This document shows, piece by piece, positions 44,525 to 52,952 of a stretch of 64,000 bases of DNA. The stretch lies in NCBI RefSeq assembly GCF_002993285.1, contig NZ_CP027433.1, positions 1,054,001-1,118,000 on the forward strand, read 5' to 3'. Numbering within the stretch: position 1 is the stretch's first letter; each line of letters starts with the position of its first letter. The translations under genes were made by a program, and so were the position numbers. The notes below the pieces were generated by a model. It was given only the letters and a program-made list of their open reading frames with translations, searched no databases and was not told the DNA's origin. This DNA is from Gordonia iterans (GTDB taxonomy: Bacteria > Actinomycetota > Actinomycetes > Mycobacteriales > Mycobacteriaceae).

Positions 44525-45229
44525 CTACGGGATGGCGCGGCGGATGGCCAGGAAGCTCAGTCCCGCGACCACGGTGCACCCGCCGAGGCCGATCAGCGCC
44601 ACGTACAGTGCGTCCGCGTTCGCGAAGGCCCGGCCGACGGCGGGCCAGGAGTCGGTGGCCGAGATCAGGAACGCCGCCAGCACCAGCAGCACCACCAGGG
44701 CGATGGCGACGACCACGGTCCAGAGCATCCCGAAGCGCTTGTAGATCACCGCACCGAGGAAACCGAGGAGGAAGGCCAGCATGGCGGCGGTGAAGCAGAA
44801 GAGGGCCGCCGCCAGCGGGCCGTGCTCCCAAATCCACGGCAGCCGGAAGAAGTAGCCGTGGAAGCCCCAGCCGTCGGTGGCCTTCTCGACCAGACCGCCG
44901 ACCAGGAAGGTGGCCGCGAGGATGAGCGACGTGCCCGCCGCGGTCAGCAGCGTGCCCTGGAAGAACTCGCGCCGGGACACGCTCATGGCCTGCGAGAACG
45001 GGAACGTCAGGCTCAGTGCCTGCACACCGACGATCAGGAAATACCAGAGCGGTGCCTGCGCGCCGCCGCTGTACATCGGATCCTCGATCGGCCCGGGCAC
45101 CGAGAAGACGACGATCCCGTAGATGGCGAGGGTGATCGCGAACGACGCCCCCAGGATGATCAGCGGCAGCCAGACGAAGGTCTGTCGGTTCACCAGTTGC
45201 ATGCGGACGACATTGGCGGTGCGGTTCAT
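44525..45229 (-). CDS. ABC transporter permease subunit (ABC-2-like)
   Basis: 234-residue membrane protein with six hydrophobic helices (TFVWLPLIILGASFAITLAIYGIVV; PLWYFLIVGVQALSLTFPFSQAMSVSRREFFQGTLLTA; and four more). FSQAMSVSRREFFQGT is the cytosolic coupling-type segment of YtrC/YtrD-like and ABC-2 permeases. ATGA overlap with the ATPase gene. Single permease gene, so a homodimer is expected. Substrate unknown; related operons in Firmicutes respond to cell-wall antibiotics. Confidence 0.82.
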   Translation of the reverse strand: MNRTANVVRMQLVNRQTFVWLPLIILGASFAITLAIYGIVVFSVPGPIEDPMYSGGAQAPLWYFLIVGVQALSLTFPFSQAMSVSRREFFQGTLLTAAGTSLILAATFLVGGLVEKATDGWGFHGYFFRLPWIWEHGPLAAALFCFTAAMLAFLLGFLGAVIYKRFGMLWTVVVAIALVVLLVLAAFLISATDSWPAVGRAFANADALYVALIGLGGCTVVAGLSFLAIRRAIP

Positions 45230-46164
45230 CGGAGGGCTCCGTTCTGGTGGTGGGCCTGCGTGGCATCCGTGTGCTGGGTGAGCCGCACGATCAACTCCTG
45301 CAGAGCGACCGGCGCGGTGGTGAGGCCCGCCGCGGCGAGGCGCCGCCGCTCGTCGTCGCTGAGGGAGCCGAGTACGGTGACCGACGCGACGGGGCCGAGG
45401 CGCTCGCGGTGAAGTTCTTCGCGGCCGGTGACGAACTCGTCGACGACGGACTCGGCGCCGACCACGCTGAACGCGCGCTCGCGCAGTGCGTCGACGGATT
45501 CGTTGACGACGATGTGCTCGTCGTCGACCACGAGGACCTGTTCGATCAGGTTCGAGATCTCGTCGATCAGGTGACTGGAGATCACCACCGTGCGCGGGTG
45601 TTCGGCGTAGTCGGCGAGCAGGCGGTCGTAGAAGATCTGCCGCGCCACCGCATCCAGCCCGAGGTAGGGCTCGTCGAAGAAGGTCACGTCGGCACGCGAC
45701 GCCAATCCGATGATCACTCCGACGGCGGACAACTGTCCGCGGGAGAGCTTCTTGATCCGCGTGTTCATCGGAAGACGGAAGTCGTCGATCAGACGCTCGG
45801 CGAGCTCGCTGCTCCAGTTCGGGAAGAACAGTTCGGCGATGGCGAAGGCGTGCTTGGGCTTGGCGTCGTCCGGATACTTCTGGCTCTCCCGGACAAAGCA
45901 CATCCGCTGCAGTACAGCGGGATTCTCGTAGGCCTCCGCACCGAAGACCTCTGCGCGCCCGGAATCGGCGAAGTTCTGGGCGGTGAGGATCGACATGATG
46001 GTGGTCTTGCCCGAACCGTTTCGGCCGAACAGGCCGCAGATCACGTCTTTCGGGATGTCGAAGTCGATCCGGTCGAGAACGGTCTTGTCGCCGTACCGCT
46101 TGGTCAGGTCGCGGACCCGGACGGCGGTGTCCTCGGGGGCCGGTGCGTGGCTGATGGCACTCAT
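45226..46164 (-). CDS. ABC transporter ATP-binding protein (YtrB-like)
   Basis: 312 residues. Walker A GLFGRNGSGKTTIMSIL, signature KKLSRGQLSAVGVIIGLAS (LSRGQ variant), Walker B VTFFDEPYLGLDAVARQIF and H-loop VISSHLIDEISNLIE. RESQKYPDDAKPKHAFAIAELFFPNWS in the helical domain is characteristic of the YtrB-type exporters regulated by GntR proteins. A C-terminal extension of about 90 residues follows the ATPase core. Overlaps both neighbours by ATGA. Confidence 0.88.
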   Translation of the reverse strand: MSAISHAPAPEDTAVRVRDLTKRYGDKTVLDRIDFDIPKDVICGLFGRNGSGKTTIMSILTAQNFADSGRAEVFGAEAYENPAVLQRMCFVRESQKYPDDAKPKHAFAIAELFFPNWSSELAERLIDDFRLPMNTRIKKLSRGQLSAVGVIIGLASRADVTFFDEPYLGLDAVARQIFYDRLLADYAEHPRTVVISSHLIDEISNLIEQVLVVDDEHIVVNESVDALRERAFSVVGAESVVDEFVTGREELHRERLGPVASVTVLGSLSDDERRRLAAAGLTTAPVALQELIVRLTQHTDATQAHHQNGALR

Positions 46165-46547
46165 TGCTGCTCCTCTCGGATGGAACCGCCGGCGGGGCGG
46201 CGGTCGCGGATCAGGTCGATCACGTCCTGCGGGTCCAGGCCGAGGCGCGCGGCCTCGGTGAGCAGGGGGTCGAGGTATCGGACGGCGAAGGATTCCTGGC
46301 GTTCCCGGCGCAGCAGATCGCGTGCGCCGGTGGCGACGAACATCCCGATTCCGCGGCGCTTGTAGAGCACGCCCCTGTCGACCAGCAGGTTGATGCCCTT
46401 GGCGGCGGTCGCGGGGTTGATCCGGTAGAACGCCGCGAGCTCGTTGGTGGATGGCGCCCGGGTCTCCTCGGCGAGGGCGCCGTCGATGATCGAGTCGGCG
46501 ACGTGATCGGCGATCTGCTGGAAGAGCGCCCGTCCTTCATCGATCAT
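46161..46547 (-). CDS. GntR family regulator, YtrA subfamily
   Basis: 128 residues. Only the winged helix (FQQIADHVADSIIDGALAEETRAPSTNELAAFYRINPATAAKGINLLVDRGVLYKRRGIGMFV) and a short dimerisation tail are present, the compact layout of the YtrA subfamily. RINPATAAKGINLLVDRG is the recognition region. First gene of a GntR-ATPase-permease operon, so it should autoregulate through the dyad at 46560-46583 directly upstream of its ATG. Confidence 0.92.
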   Translation of the reverse strand: MIDEGRALFQQIADHVADSIIDGALAEETRAPSTNELAAFYRINPATAAKGINLLVDRGVLYKRRGIGMFVATGARDLLRRERQESFAVRYLDPLLTEAARLGLDPQDVIDLIRDRRPAGGSIREEQQ

Positions 46548-46559
46548 GGCACGTCCTTT

Positions 46560-46583
46560 GGTTAATTACTTGACTAACTAACC
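46560..46583. promoter_or_regulatory. GntR operator
   Basis: 24-bp dyad that reads GGTTAATTAC, TTGAC, TAACTAACC in order; GGTTA-x-TTA pairs with TAA-x-TAACC around a short centre. It is the only A+T-rich stretch nearby and begins 13 bp from the GntR start codon, matching YtrA-type autoregulatory sites. Confidence 0.75.
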
Positions 46584-46624
46584 ATGACACCAGTGAACCG
46601 GGCTGTCAAGAGACGCCGGGCCGG

Positions 46625-46630
46625 TAATGT
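46625..46630 (+). promoter_or_regulatory. -10 hexamer of the YchJ-like gene
   Basis: TAATGT, then CACCGGG, then ATG at 46638; leaderless geometry with a 7-bp gap. Confidence 0.45.
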
Positions 46631-46637
46631 CACCGGG

Positions 46638-47030
46638 ATGAACCTGGACGAGCGGTGTCCGTGCCACAGCGGGGACCCGTTCGGAGCGTGCTGTGGGCGA
46701 TACCTCGCCGGTGCAGGGGGCGCGCCCGCCCCGACCGCACAAGCGCTGATGCGCAGCCGCTACACGGCCTTCGCGCTCGGCGACGTCGCACATCTCCTCG
46801 ACACTTGGCACCCGAGTACGCGACCGGGCTCGCTGGACCTGGAGCCGGACCGGCGATGGCTGCACCTGAGCGTCGAGTCGTGTTCTGGCGGTGGGCCTTT
46901 CGACTCCGACGGCACCGTGTGCTTCACCGCGGTCTACCGCGCACCCGGCGGCCGGGGCGAACTTCACGAGCGCAGCCGATTCGTCCGGGAGAACGGTCGC
47001 TGGTACTACGTCGACGGCGACGTGGGCTGA
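46638..47030 (+). CDS. YchJ family (UPF0225) protein with SEC-C zinc motif
   Basis: 130 residues. CPCHSGDPFGACCGRYL at the N-terminus is the SEC-C zinc-binding motif (CxCxSGxxxxxCC). APTAQALMRSRYTAFALGDVAHLLDTWHPSTRP and GTVCFTAVYR ... ELHERSRFVRENGRWYYVDGD are the NTF2-like YchJ core. Function unknown. The ATG at 46638 starts exactly at the motif; a longer reading frame from 46584 would overlap the GntR operator region and is less likely. Confidence 0.88.
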   Translation: MNLDERCPCHSGDPFGACCGRYLAGAGGAPAPTAQALMRSRYTAFALGDVAHLLDTWHPSTRPGSLDLEPDRRWLHLSVESCSGGGPFDSDGTVCFTAVYRAPGGRGELHERSRFVRENGRWYYVDGDVG

Positions 47031-47059
47031 CGCGTCACCGCGGCGCCGGCGAACGCGAG

Positions 47060-47065
47060 TACCGT
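47060..47065 (+). promoter_or_regulatory. -10 hexamer of the MoxR-type ATPase gene
   Basis: TACCGT, then GGGTTC, then GTG at 47072; leaderless geometry. Confidence 0.45.
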
Positions 47066-47071
47066 GGGTTC

Positions 47072-48520
47072 GTGGCATCCGAGACTGCGTACGACACCGA
47101 GAAGACCACCGCTCCCACCGCCGCGACCGTCGGCGAACTGCGCGCCTCCGGTCACGTCCAGCGCGACGTGCGCGACGAGATCCGGCACAACCTGCTCGCC
47201 GACTTGCGGGCCGGAATCGATCCGTGGGCGGGGATCGTCGGCTTCGAGTCGACGGTGGTTCCGCAGCTCGAGCGGGCGCTGATCGCCGGGCACGACGTGG
47301 TGCTCCTCGGCGAGCGCGGCCAGGGCAAGACCAGGCTGCTCCGCTCGCTGACCAACCTCCTCGACGAGTGGACGCCGGTGATCGCCGGCTCCGAACTCGA
47401 CGAGCACCCCTTCGAGCCGATCCTCCCGGAGTCGATCCGGCGCGCCGGCGAACTCGGCGACGACCTCCCGATCGCCTGGCGGCACCGCAGCGAACGGTAC
47501 AGCGAGAAGCTGGCCACCCCGGACACCTCGGTGGCCGATCTGGTCGGCGACATCGACCCGATGAAGGTGGCGGCCGGCCGCAGCCTCGGTGATCCGGAGA
47601 CCATCCACTTCGGCCTGATCCCGCGCGCGCACCGCGGCCTCATCGTGATCAACGAGCTGCCCGACCTCGCCGAGCGCATCCAGGTCGCCATGCTGAACGT
47701 GATGGAGGAGCGCGACATCCAGGTTCGCGGCTACAACCTGCGGCTCCCGCTCGACGTGCTGGTCATGGCCAGCGCCAACCCGGAGGACTACACCAACCGC
47801 GGCCGCATCATCACCCCGCTCAAGGACCGTTTCGGCGCCGAGATCCGCACCCACTATCCGCTGGAGCTCGACGACGAGGTGGACGTGATCGAGCAGGAGG
47901 CAGATCTGGTGGCGACGGTGCCGTCGTTCCTGATCGAGATCCTCGCCCGGTTCACCCGCTACCTGCGCGAGCATCCGTCCATCGACCAGCGCTCCGGCGT
48001 CTCGGCGCGCTTCTCGATCGCCGGTGCGGAGACGGTTGCCGCCGCGGCGCTGCATCGCGCCGCGGTGACCGGCGAGGAGATCGCGGTGGCCCGCCCGGTC
48101 GACCTGGAGTCGGTGGTGGAGGTGCTGCGCGGCAAGGTGGAGTTCGAGTCCGGCGAAGAGGGTCGGGAGTTGGAGATCCTCGAGTACCTGCTGCGCAAGG
48201 CCACCGCGGACGCGGTGCGCGCCGACCTGGGCGGTCTGGACCTGCGCCGGCTGGTGGAGCGGCTGGAGTCCGGCGACGCGGTGCTCACCGGCGACCGTGT
48301 CCCCGCGGCCGAGGTGATCGCCGCGCTGGGCGACGACGACGCGGTGACCGCCGTGCTCGACGACCTCGCCGCCAAACTCGACGTCGACGAGGCCGAGCTG
48401 GCCAGCGCCCTGGAGTTCGCCCTGGAGGGGCTCTTCCTGGCGCGGCGCATCGGCAAGGAGCCCGATGAGCGCGGCCGCACCGTGTACCGCGTCGAGAGTC
48501 CCGACGATGACGACGACTAG
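47072..48520 (+). CDS. AAA+ ATPase, magnesium-chelatase/MoxR-like (Rv0958-type)
   Basis: 482 residues. Walker A VVLLGERGQGKTRLL, Walker B-like HRGLIVINELPDLAERIQVAMLNVMEERDIQVRGYNLRLPLDVLVMASANPEDYTNRGRIITPLKDRFGAEI (including the sensor ASANPEDYTNRG) and SGVSARFSIAGAET (Arg finger/lid) are visible. This is the ChlI/MoxR-type ring ATPase. It pairs with the VWA protein encoded 17 bp downstream, the usual AAA+/VWA chaperone-like couple. No chelatase H subunit is present, so tetrapyrrole metalation is unlikely. GTG start; the C-terminus is acidic (DDDDD). Confidence 0.9.
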   Translation: MASETAYDTEKTTAPTAATVGELRASGHVQRDVRDEIRHNLLADLRAGIDPWAGIVGFESTVVPQLERALIAGHDVVLLGERGQGKTRLLRSLTNLLDEWTPVIAGSELDEHPFEPILPESIRRAGELGDDLPIAWRHRSERYSEKLATPDTSVADLVGDIDPMKVAAGRSLGDPETIHFGLIPRAHRGLIVINELPDLAERIQVAMLNVMEERDIQVRGYNLRLPLDVLVMASANPEDYTNRGRIITPLKDRFGAEIRTHYPLELDDEVDVIEQEADLVATVPSFLIEILARFTRYLREHPSIDQRSGVSARFSIAGAETVAAAALHRAAVTGEEIAVARPVDLESVVEVLRGKVEFESGEEGRELEILEYLLRKATADAVRADLGGLDLRRLVERLESGDAVLTGDRVPAAEVIAALGDDDAVTAVLDDLAAKLDVDEAELASALEFALEGLFLARRIGKEPDERGRTVYRVESPDDDDD

Positions 48521-48537
48521 ACGGTGACGACTAGACG

Positions 48538-50529
48538 ATGACGATCAACCGACACCACCGTTCCCGTTATCAGCGGTACACCGGCGGCCCCGATCCGCTG
48601 GCACCGCCGGTCGATCTGCGTGAGGCGCTCGGCGCGATCGGGGACGACGTGATGTCCGGGGTCTCACCCGAACGCGCGCTGCGCGAATTCCTCCGGCGCG
48701 GCGGGCGGGACTTCAGCGGCCTGGACCGGCTCGCCGAGATGGCGAACCGACGACGGCGGGAGCTCCTCGAGTCACGCAATCTCGACGGCACCTTCGAGGA
48801 GATCCGGAAGCTGCTCGACGACGCCGTCCTCGACGAGCGCAAGCAACTCGCCCGCGACCTCGACGACGAAGCCCGGTTCAAGGAGATGCAGATCGGCAGT
48901 CTGCCGCCCTCCACGGCGCAGGCGGTTCGCGAACTGGCCGACTACGACTGGCGGAGCAGCAGTGCCCGGGAGAAGTACCGGCAGATCTCCGACCTGCTCG
49001 GCCGCGAGGTCCTGGACCAGCGATTCGCCGGGATGAAGCAGGCGCTCGAGGGTGCGAGCGAGCACGACCGGCAGCAGATCTCGGCGATGCTGGCCGATCT
49101 CAACGCGCTGCTCGATGCGCACAATCGCGGCGAGGACACCACCGAGCAGTTCGCCGAGTTCATGGACCGGCACGGTCAGTACTTCCCGGAGGACCCGCAG
49201 AACACCGACGAGCTGATCGACGCACTGGCGCACAGATCCGCTGCGGCGCAGCAGTTCTTCAACTCGCTCACGCCGGAGCAGCAGGCCGAGCTCGCGGAGC
49301 TCTCACAGCAGGCGTTCGGGTCGCCGGAGCTGATGAATCAGCTCTCGCAGATGGACGCGGCACTGCGGGCGGCGCGGCCCGATCTGGACTGGGACAGCGA
49401 CCGGCGATTCTCCGGCGATCAGCCGATGGGCCTGGGGGAGGGCGCGGCGGCGCTCCGGGACATCGGAGAGCTCGAACAGCTCGCCGAGCAGCTGTCGCAG
49501 GGCTACGCCGGCGCCCAGCTGGAGGACGTGGATCTGGAGACGCTCGCCCGGCAACTCGGTGACGAGGCCGCGGCAGACGCGCACACCCTGGCCGAACTGG
49601 ACCGGGCGCTGAAAGAACAGGGCTTCTTCCACCGTGCGCCGGACGGCAGGCTGACGCTCTCCCCGAAGGCGATGCGGCAGCTCGGGCAGGCGATCCTGCG
49701 TGATATCGCCGAACAACTGTCCACCCGCTCCGGCGAACGACGGTCGGACACCGCGGGCCGGCTCGGTGAGCCGACCGGAGCGACCCGGGAGTGGGCCTAC
49801 GGCGACACCGAACCGTGGGACGTGACCCGCACGATCACCAATTCGGTCCTGCGCACCGTCGCCGAATCGCCGAGCGGACCGGAGGCGCTGGCCGCGATGG
49901 GATCCGGCGGTGTCCGGATCGACCTGAACGACGTCGAGGTGACCGACACCGAAGCCCGGAACACCGCCGCCGTCGTGCTGCTGGTGGACACCTCCTTCTC
50001 GATGGTCATGGAGGGACGGTGGACCCCGATGAAGCGCACCGCGCTCGCCCTGAACCACCTGATCTCGACACGCTTCCGCTCGGACGAACTGCACTTGATC
50101 GAGTTCGGCAGGCACGCCCGCGACACCACCGTCGCCGAGCTCACCGGGCTGGAGCCGCGGATGGAGCAGGGCACCAACCTGCATCACGCGTTGCTGTTGG
50201 CGCAGCGGCATCTGCGGCGCTTCCCGAACGCGCAACCGGTGGTGCTGGTGGTGACCGACGGCGAGCCCACCGCGCACGTGGAGCCGAACGGAGAGGCCTT
50301 CTTCTTCTATCCGCCGCACCCGCAGACCATCGGCCTGACGGTGCGCGAACTGGATCATCTCGCGCGCATGGGTACGCAGATCACCATCTTCCAACTCGGC
50401 GACGACCCGGGGCTGGTGCGCTTCGTCGACCGGATCGCCCGGCGGATCGGCGGCCGCGTGGTGAGCCCGGATCTGGACGGACTGGGCGCCGCGGTGGTGG
50501 GCGACTACCTCCGCTCGCGGCGCGGCTGA
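48538..50529 (+). CDS. VWA domain protein (Rv0959-like), partner of the MoxR-type ATPase
   Basis: 663 residues. A long helical and charged N-terminal part (residues 1-430, with RYQRYTGGPDPLAPPVDLREALGAIG at the start) precedes a C-terminal von Willebrand A domain. Its MIDAS motif is LLVDTSFSMVMEGRW, with conserved Thr in GTNLHHALLLAQ and Asp in VLVVTDGEPTAH. With the AAA+ protein it likely remodels or inserts cofactors into client proteins; clients are unknown. The 17-bp gap duplicates a GACTAGACG-type sequence. ATG 48538. Confidence 0.9.
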   Translation: MTINRHHRSRYQRYTGGPDPLAPPVDLREALGAIGDDVMSGVSPERALREFLRRGGRDFSGLDRLAEMANRRRRELLESRNLDGTFEEIRKLLDDAVLDERKQLARDLDDEARFKEMQIGSLPPSTAQAVRELADYDWRSSSAREKYRQISDLLGREVLDQRFAGMKQALEGASEHDRQQISAMLADLNALLDAHNRGEDTTEQFAEFMDRHGQYFPEDPQNTDELIDALAHRSAAAQQFFNSLTPEQQAELAELSQQAFGSPELMNQLSQMDAALRAARPDLDWDSDRRFSGDQPMGLGEGAAALRDIGELEQLAEQLSQGYAGAQLEDVDLETLARQLGDEAAADAHTLAELDRALKEQGFFHRAPDGRLTLSPKAMRQLGQAILRDIAEQLSTRSGERRSDTAGRLGEPTGATREWAYGDTEPWDVTRTITNSVLRTVAESPSGPEALAAMGSGGVRIDLNDVEVTDTEARNTAAVVLLVDTSFSMVMEGRWTPMKRTALALNHLISTRFRSDELHLIEFGRHARDTTVAELTGLEPRMEQGTNLHHALLLAQRHLRRFPNAQPVVLVVTDGEPTAHVEPNGEAFFFYPPHPQTIGLTVRELDHLARMGTQITIFQLGDDPGLVRFVDRIARRIGGRVVSPDLDGLGAAVVGDYLRSRRG

Positions 50530-50619
50530 GGTCTCGACTTCGCTCGACCATCGAACGGGGGAGCACTCCTCGACCGTCGATCGGGGCGTTCCCCTCGCCG
50601 GTCGAGCGGAGTCGAGACC
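50530..50619. repeat. Short inverted-repeat element between the VWA and DUF1707 genes
   Basis: GGTCTCGACTTCGCTCGACC (50530-50549) and GGTCGAGCGGAGTCGAGACC (50600-50619) are inverted copies with one mismatch, 50 bp apart. Related in sequence to the family C ends (GGTCTCGATACG). It begins at the stop codon of the VWA gene. Confidence 0.8.
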
Positions 50620-50624
50620 CCGCC

Positions 50625-50630
50625 TACACT
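50625..50630 (+). promoter_or_regulatory. -10 hexamer of the DUF1707 gene
   Basis: TACACT, then GATTCCC, then GTG at 50638; it lies immediately after the repeat element, so the promoter is partly built next to it. Confidence 0.5.
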
Positions 50631-50637
50631 GATTCCC

Positions 50638-51303
50638 GTGACGTCCCAACCGCAGCACGGCAGGTACTACCCGGCCCCGATCGGGAACGAGCAGCGTGCG
50701 GCGATCCGTGCGAGCAACGCCGATCGCGAGGAGGCGCACGCCTTCCTGTCGGCGGCGATGAGCGTGGGGGCGCTGACTCCCGAGGAGTACACCGACCGCG
50801 CGGGGACCGCGCTGGCGGCGGTGACCCTCGCCGATTTGGACACGCTCTGCGCCGACCTGCCGATGGACCGGCTGACCGCGGCGGTGGCCGAGGTGACCCC
50901 GAACCAGACGAGGATCAGCAGGTCCGGCGCCTCACCGGTGACACGTGCGGTGGCGATCATGTCCGGCAGCGAGATCAGCGGCGGAGCCGTCGTCGGCAGC
51001 CGGTTGACCGCGTTCTCCCTGATGGGTGGTGTCGACATCGACCTTCGCGAGGTGGAGTTCACCGCGCCGGTCCTGGAGATCACCGCCACGGCGATCATGG
51101 GCGGCGTGGACATCGTCGTGCCGTCCGACGTGACCGTCGAGGTCCACGGTTCGGGAATCATGGGCGGCTTCTCCGGCAAGGCCGCCGGGCCCGGCCGGCC
51201 CGGCGCGCCGCGGATCGTCATCCGCGGTTTCGCCCTGATGGGCGGCGTCGAGACCAGGCGCAAGGAGCGCGGCGAGCACAGCGGTCCCCGCCGCCCGAAC
51301 TGA
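50638..51303 (+). CDS. DUF1707 and LiaF-like C-terminal domain protein (Rv0966c-like)
   Basis: 221 residues. The SHOCT-like DUF1707 domain is RASNADREEAHAFLSAAMSVGALTPEEYTDRAGTALAAVTLADLDTLCADLP. The C-terminal half is a beta-helical stretch with MSGSEISGGAVV, MGGVDIDLREVEFTAPVLEITATAIMGGVDIVVP and GIMGGFSG repeats, like LiaF/DUF2154 C-terminal domains. Such proteins sense or signal envelope stress in other bacteria; no partner gene is adjacent. Convergent with the AEC transporter. Confidence 0.87.
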   Translation: MTSQPQHGRYYPAPIGNEQRAAIRASNADREEAHAFLSAAMSVGALTPEEYTDRAGTALAAVTLADLDTLCADLPMDRLTAAVAEVTPNQTRISRSGASPVTRAVAIMSGSEISGGAVVGSRLTAFSLMGGVDIDLREVEFTAPVLEITATAIMGGVDIVVPSDVTVEVHGSGIMGGFSGKAAGPGRPGAPRIVIRGFALMGGVETRRKERGEHSGPRRPN

Positions 51304-51306
51304 CCG

Positions 51307-52239
51307 CTACGCCAGGGTCAGGGCGAGGAACGCGATCACCGGAATCGAGGCGACGGTGGTGACCAGCGCCGAATCCCGCGCGAGGATCTCGCCGCGGCCG
51401 TAGCGGGTCGCGTACACCAGCACGTTCTGCGCGGTCGGCAGCGCCGCGATCACCACCTGGGCGAACAGCGCCTCGCCGGTCATGCCGAAGGCGAACCTGG
51501 CCAGCAGGTACGCGGTGAGCGGCATCAGCGTCATCTTCAGCACAGAGGCCAGCGCGATGTCCCGGCGCGGCGTCGCGCCCTTGGCGAACACCTGAACGCC
51601 GGTCAGCGAGAGCCCGAAGGTCAGCAGCGCCAGCGGCACTGAAGCCTTGGCGAGCATGTCCAGGGGTGAGAACACGGCGTCGGGCAGGTGCAGCCCGGCC
51701 AGCGAGAGCGCCAGTCCGATCAGGCCGCCGATCACGATCGGATTGGCCAGCGGAGTGCCGACGGTGCGCCACAGCGAGCCGCGACGACTGGCGTCGATCG
51801 CGGTCAGATCGAGCGTCGCCAGGGCGATCGGCGAGTAGATCATGATCTGGAACAGCAGCAGCGGTGCGATGAACGACGCATCGTCGAGCACGAAGATCGC
51901 GATGGGCAGGCCCAAGTTGACGCTGTTGACGTACGACGACGAGAGCGCGCCGATCACCGCCTCGGGCACCGCCCGCCGCCAGATCAGCCGCACCGCCGCG
52001 AAGTAGATCGCCCCCACGGTCGCCGCGCTGGCGGCGGCGATCGCGAGGGTCGGGGAGAACACGACCGAGAGGTCGTTGGTGGAGAGCGAGACGATCATCA
52101 GCGCCGGGGTGCAGACGAAGAACACCAGGCGGGCCAGGACGCTGACGGCGTGCTCGCCGAGCGTGCCGGTCCGGCCGAGGACGTAGCCGATCGCGACCAC
52201 GATGAAGATGACCGTGAAACCGGAGACGACGCCTGACAC
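51307..52239 (-). CDS. AEC (auxin efflux carrier) family transporter
   Basis: 310-residue membrane protein with ten hydrophobic helices. It begins VSGVVSGFTVIFIVVAIGYVLGRTGTLGEHA and has SSSYVNSVNLGLPIAIFVLDD in the first half and SVPLALLTFGLSLTG and VVIAALPTAQNVLVYATRYG in the second, both typical AEC repeats. Substrate (often malate or other carboxylates) unassigned. GTG 52239 is chosen over the much longer open frame because the fold begins there and TAGACT lies 7 bp upstream on the minus strand. That hexamer lies against the left end of the MITE-like element. Confidence 0.85.
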   Translation of the reverse strand: MSGVVSGFTVIFIVVAIGYVLGRTGTLGEHAVSVLARLVFFVCTPALMIVSLSTNDLSVVFSPTLAIAAASAATVGAIYFAAVRLIWRRAVPEAVIGALSSSYVNSVNLGLPIAIFVLDDASFIAPLLLFQIMIYSPIALATLDLTAIDASRRGSLWRTVGTPLANPIVIGGLIGLALSLAGLHLPDAVFSPLDMLAKASVPLALLTFGLSLTGVQVFAKGATPRRDIALASVLKMTLMPLTAYLLARFAFGMTGEALFAQVVIAALPTAQNVLVYATRYGRGEILARDSALVTTVASIPVIAFLALTLA

Positions 52240-52246
52240 CCAGGGG

Positions 52247-52252
52247 AGTCTA
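52247..52252 (-). promoter_or_regulatory. -10 hexamer of the AEC gene, overlapping the MITE-like element
   Basis: TAGACT on the minus strand, then CCCCTGG, then GTG at 52239. The first bases of the hexamer belong to the terminal inverted repeat at 52250, so the element contributes to this promoter. Confidence 0.45.
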
Positions 52253-52416
52253 GTGTCCCGTGTCGAAAGTTCTTTCGCGGTATGCCGGGGCCCGATGAAC
52301 GTCTGGCGGCGTTGTCCTCGGTCAGGATACCTGCCGGTATCCCTCCCTCGTCCGCCTTGCCGGCCGCCCATCGGACTCCCGGCAACCATCGAGTAACTTC
52401 CAACACGGGACACTAG
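52250..52416. mobile_element. MITE-like element with 23-bp terminal inverted repeats
   Basis: The left end CTAGTGTCCCGTGT (52250-52263) is a perfect inverted copy of ACACGGGACACTAG (52403-52416). The match continues inward (left CGAAAGTTC, right complement TGGAAGTTA), giving 20 identical of 23. The 167-bp body has no coding capacity and contains a smaller hairpin GGATACC-TGCC-GGTATCC. No clear target duplication is visible. It occupies half of the 355-bp gap between the divergent AEC and rpmF genes. Confidence 0.65.
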
Positions 52417-52594
52417 TTGCCCCGGTGAGACGCCGTTTTGCAGCATCCGGCGTCCAGCGGCTAATCTGTTCTGGTTGTGTGTTGCGCCGGACGGCGCGAC
52501 GCAAATGGCGAGACCTGGCCGCGGGTCGGCCGGATCGGTACTCCCGAACCCCACTCGCGCACCGAAGTAGAGCACAGCAGAGAAGGGCTGAATC

Positions 52595-52768
52595 ATGGCA
52601 GTACCCAAGCGCCGGATGTCGCGGGCCAACACCCGTGCTCGTCGTTCGCAGTGGAAGGCGGAGAACGCTCCCCTGCAGGAAGAGAAGATCAACGGCGTCA
52701 GCCAGCGCATCCCGCGCCGCCTGGTCAAGGCCGCGCGCCTGGGCCTGGTCGACCTCGACCGCCGCTGA
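52595..52768 (+). CDS. rpmF: Ribosomal protein bL32
   Basis: 57 residues, [20 protein letters not shown] followed by a helical middle and [20 protein letters not shown]. Small basic protein of the 50S subunit. The CxxC pairs of zinc-binding L32 are absent, so this is the zinc-independent form, which fits an organism that also regulates zinc uptake. AGAAGGG at 52581-52587 is the ribosome binding site. The position before mprA matches the mycobacterial order, but here 6.4 kb with four genes lie in between. A strong terminator follows. Confidence 0.97.
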   Translation: MAVPKRRMSRANTRARRSQWKAENAPLQEEKINGVSQRIPRRLVKAARLGLVDLDRR

Positions 52769-52804
52769 CCCAGCGGGCTCGCGCCCGATCTGAAGAACTA
52801 CCCA

Positions 52805-52844
52805 GAACCGCGACTGACGGACACCCGTCGGTCGCGGTTCTTTT
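52805..52844 (+). terminator. Intrinsic terminator after rpmF
   Basis: GAACCGCGACTGACGG (52805-52820) pairs with CCGTCGGTCGCGGTTC (52825-52840), one G-T wobble, loop of four, followed by TTTTGTCTCTT. It is the clearest intrinsic terminator in the window. Confidence 0.92.
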
Positions 52845-52952
52845 GTCTCTTCTGCACAATCGAGATACACGCCTGTATCGAACTTGTTATCGTCCCCTCG
52901 GGTATGTGGATAGGCGTGTTATCAGAATGCGCTCGAGTGGGTTGGGGAACTC

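Noticed and set aside
43578..46547. Abortive-infection or toxin-antitoxin island (AbiEi-like gene plus ABC genes)
   Set aside because: No AbiEii-type toxin or other defence gene is adjacent; the ABC genes form an ordinary YtrA-type operon.
47072..50529. Magnesium chelatase for chlorophyll or a cobaltochelatase
   Set aside because: Only the AAA+ and VWA components are present and there is no large H/CobN-type subunit; the pair matches the MoxR/VWA arrangement Rv0958-Rv0959.
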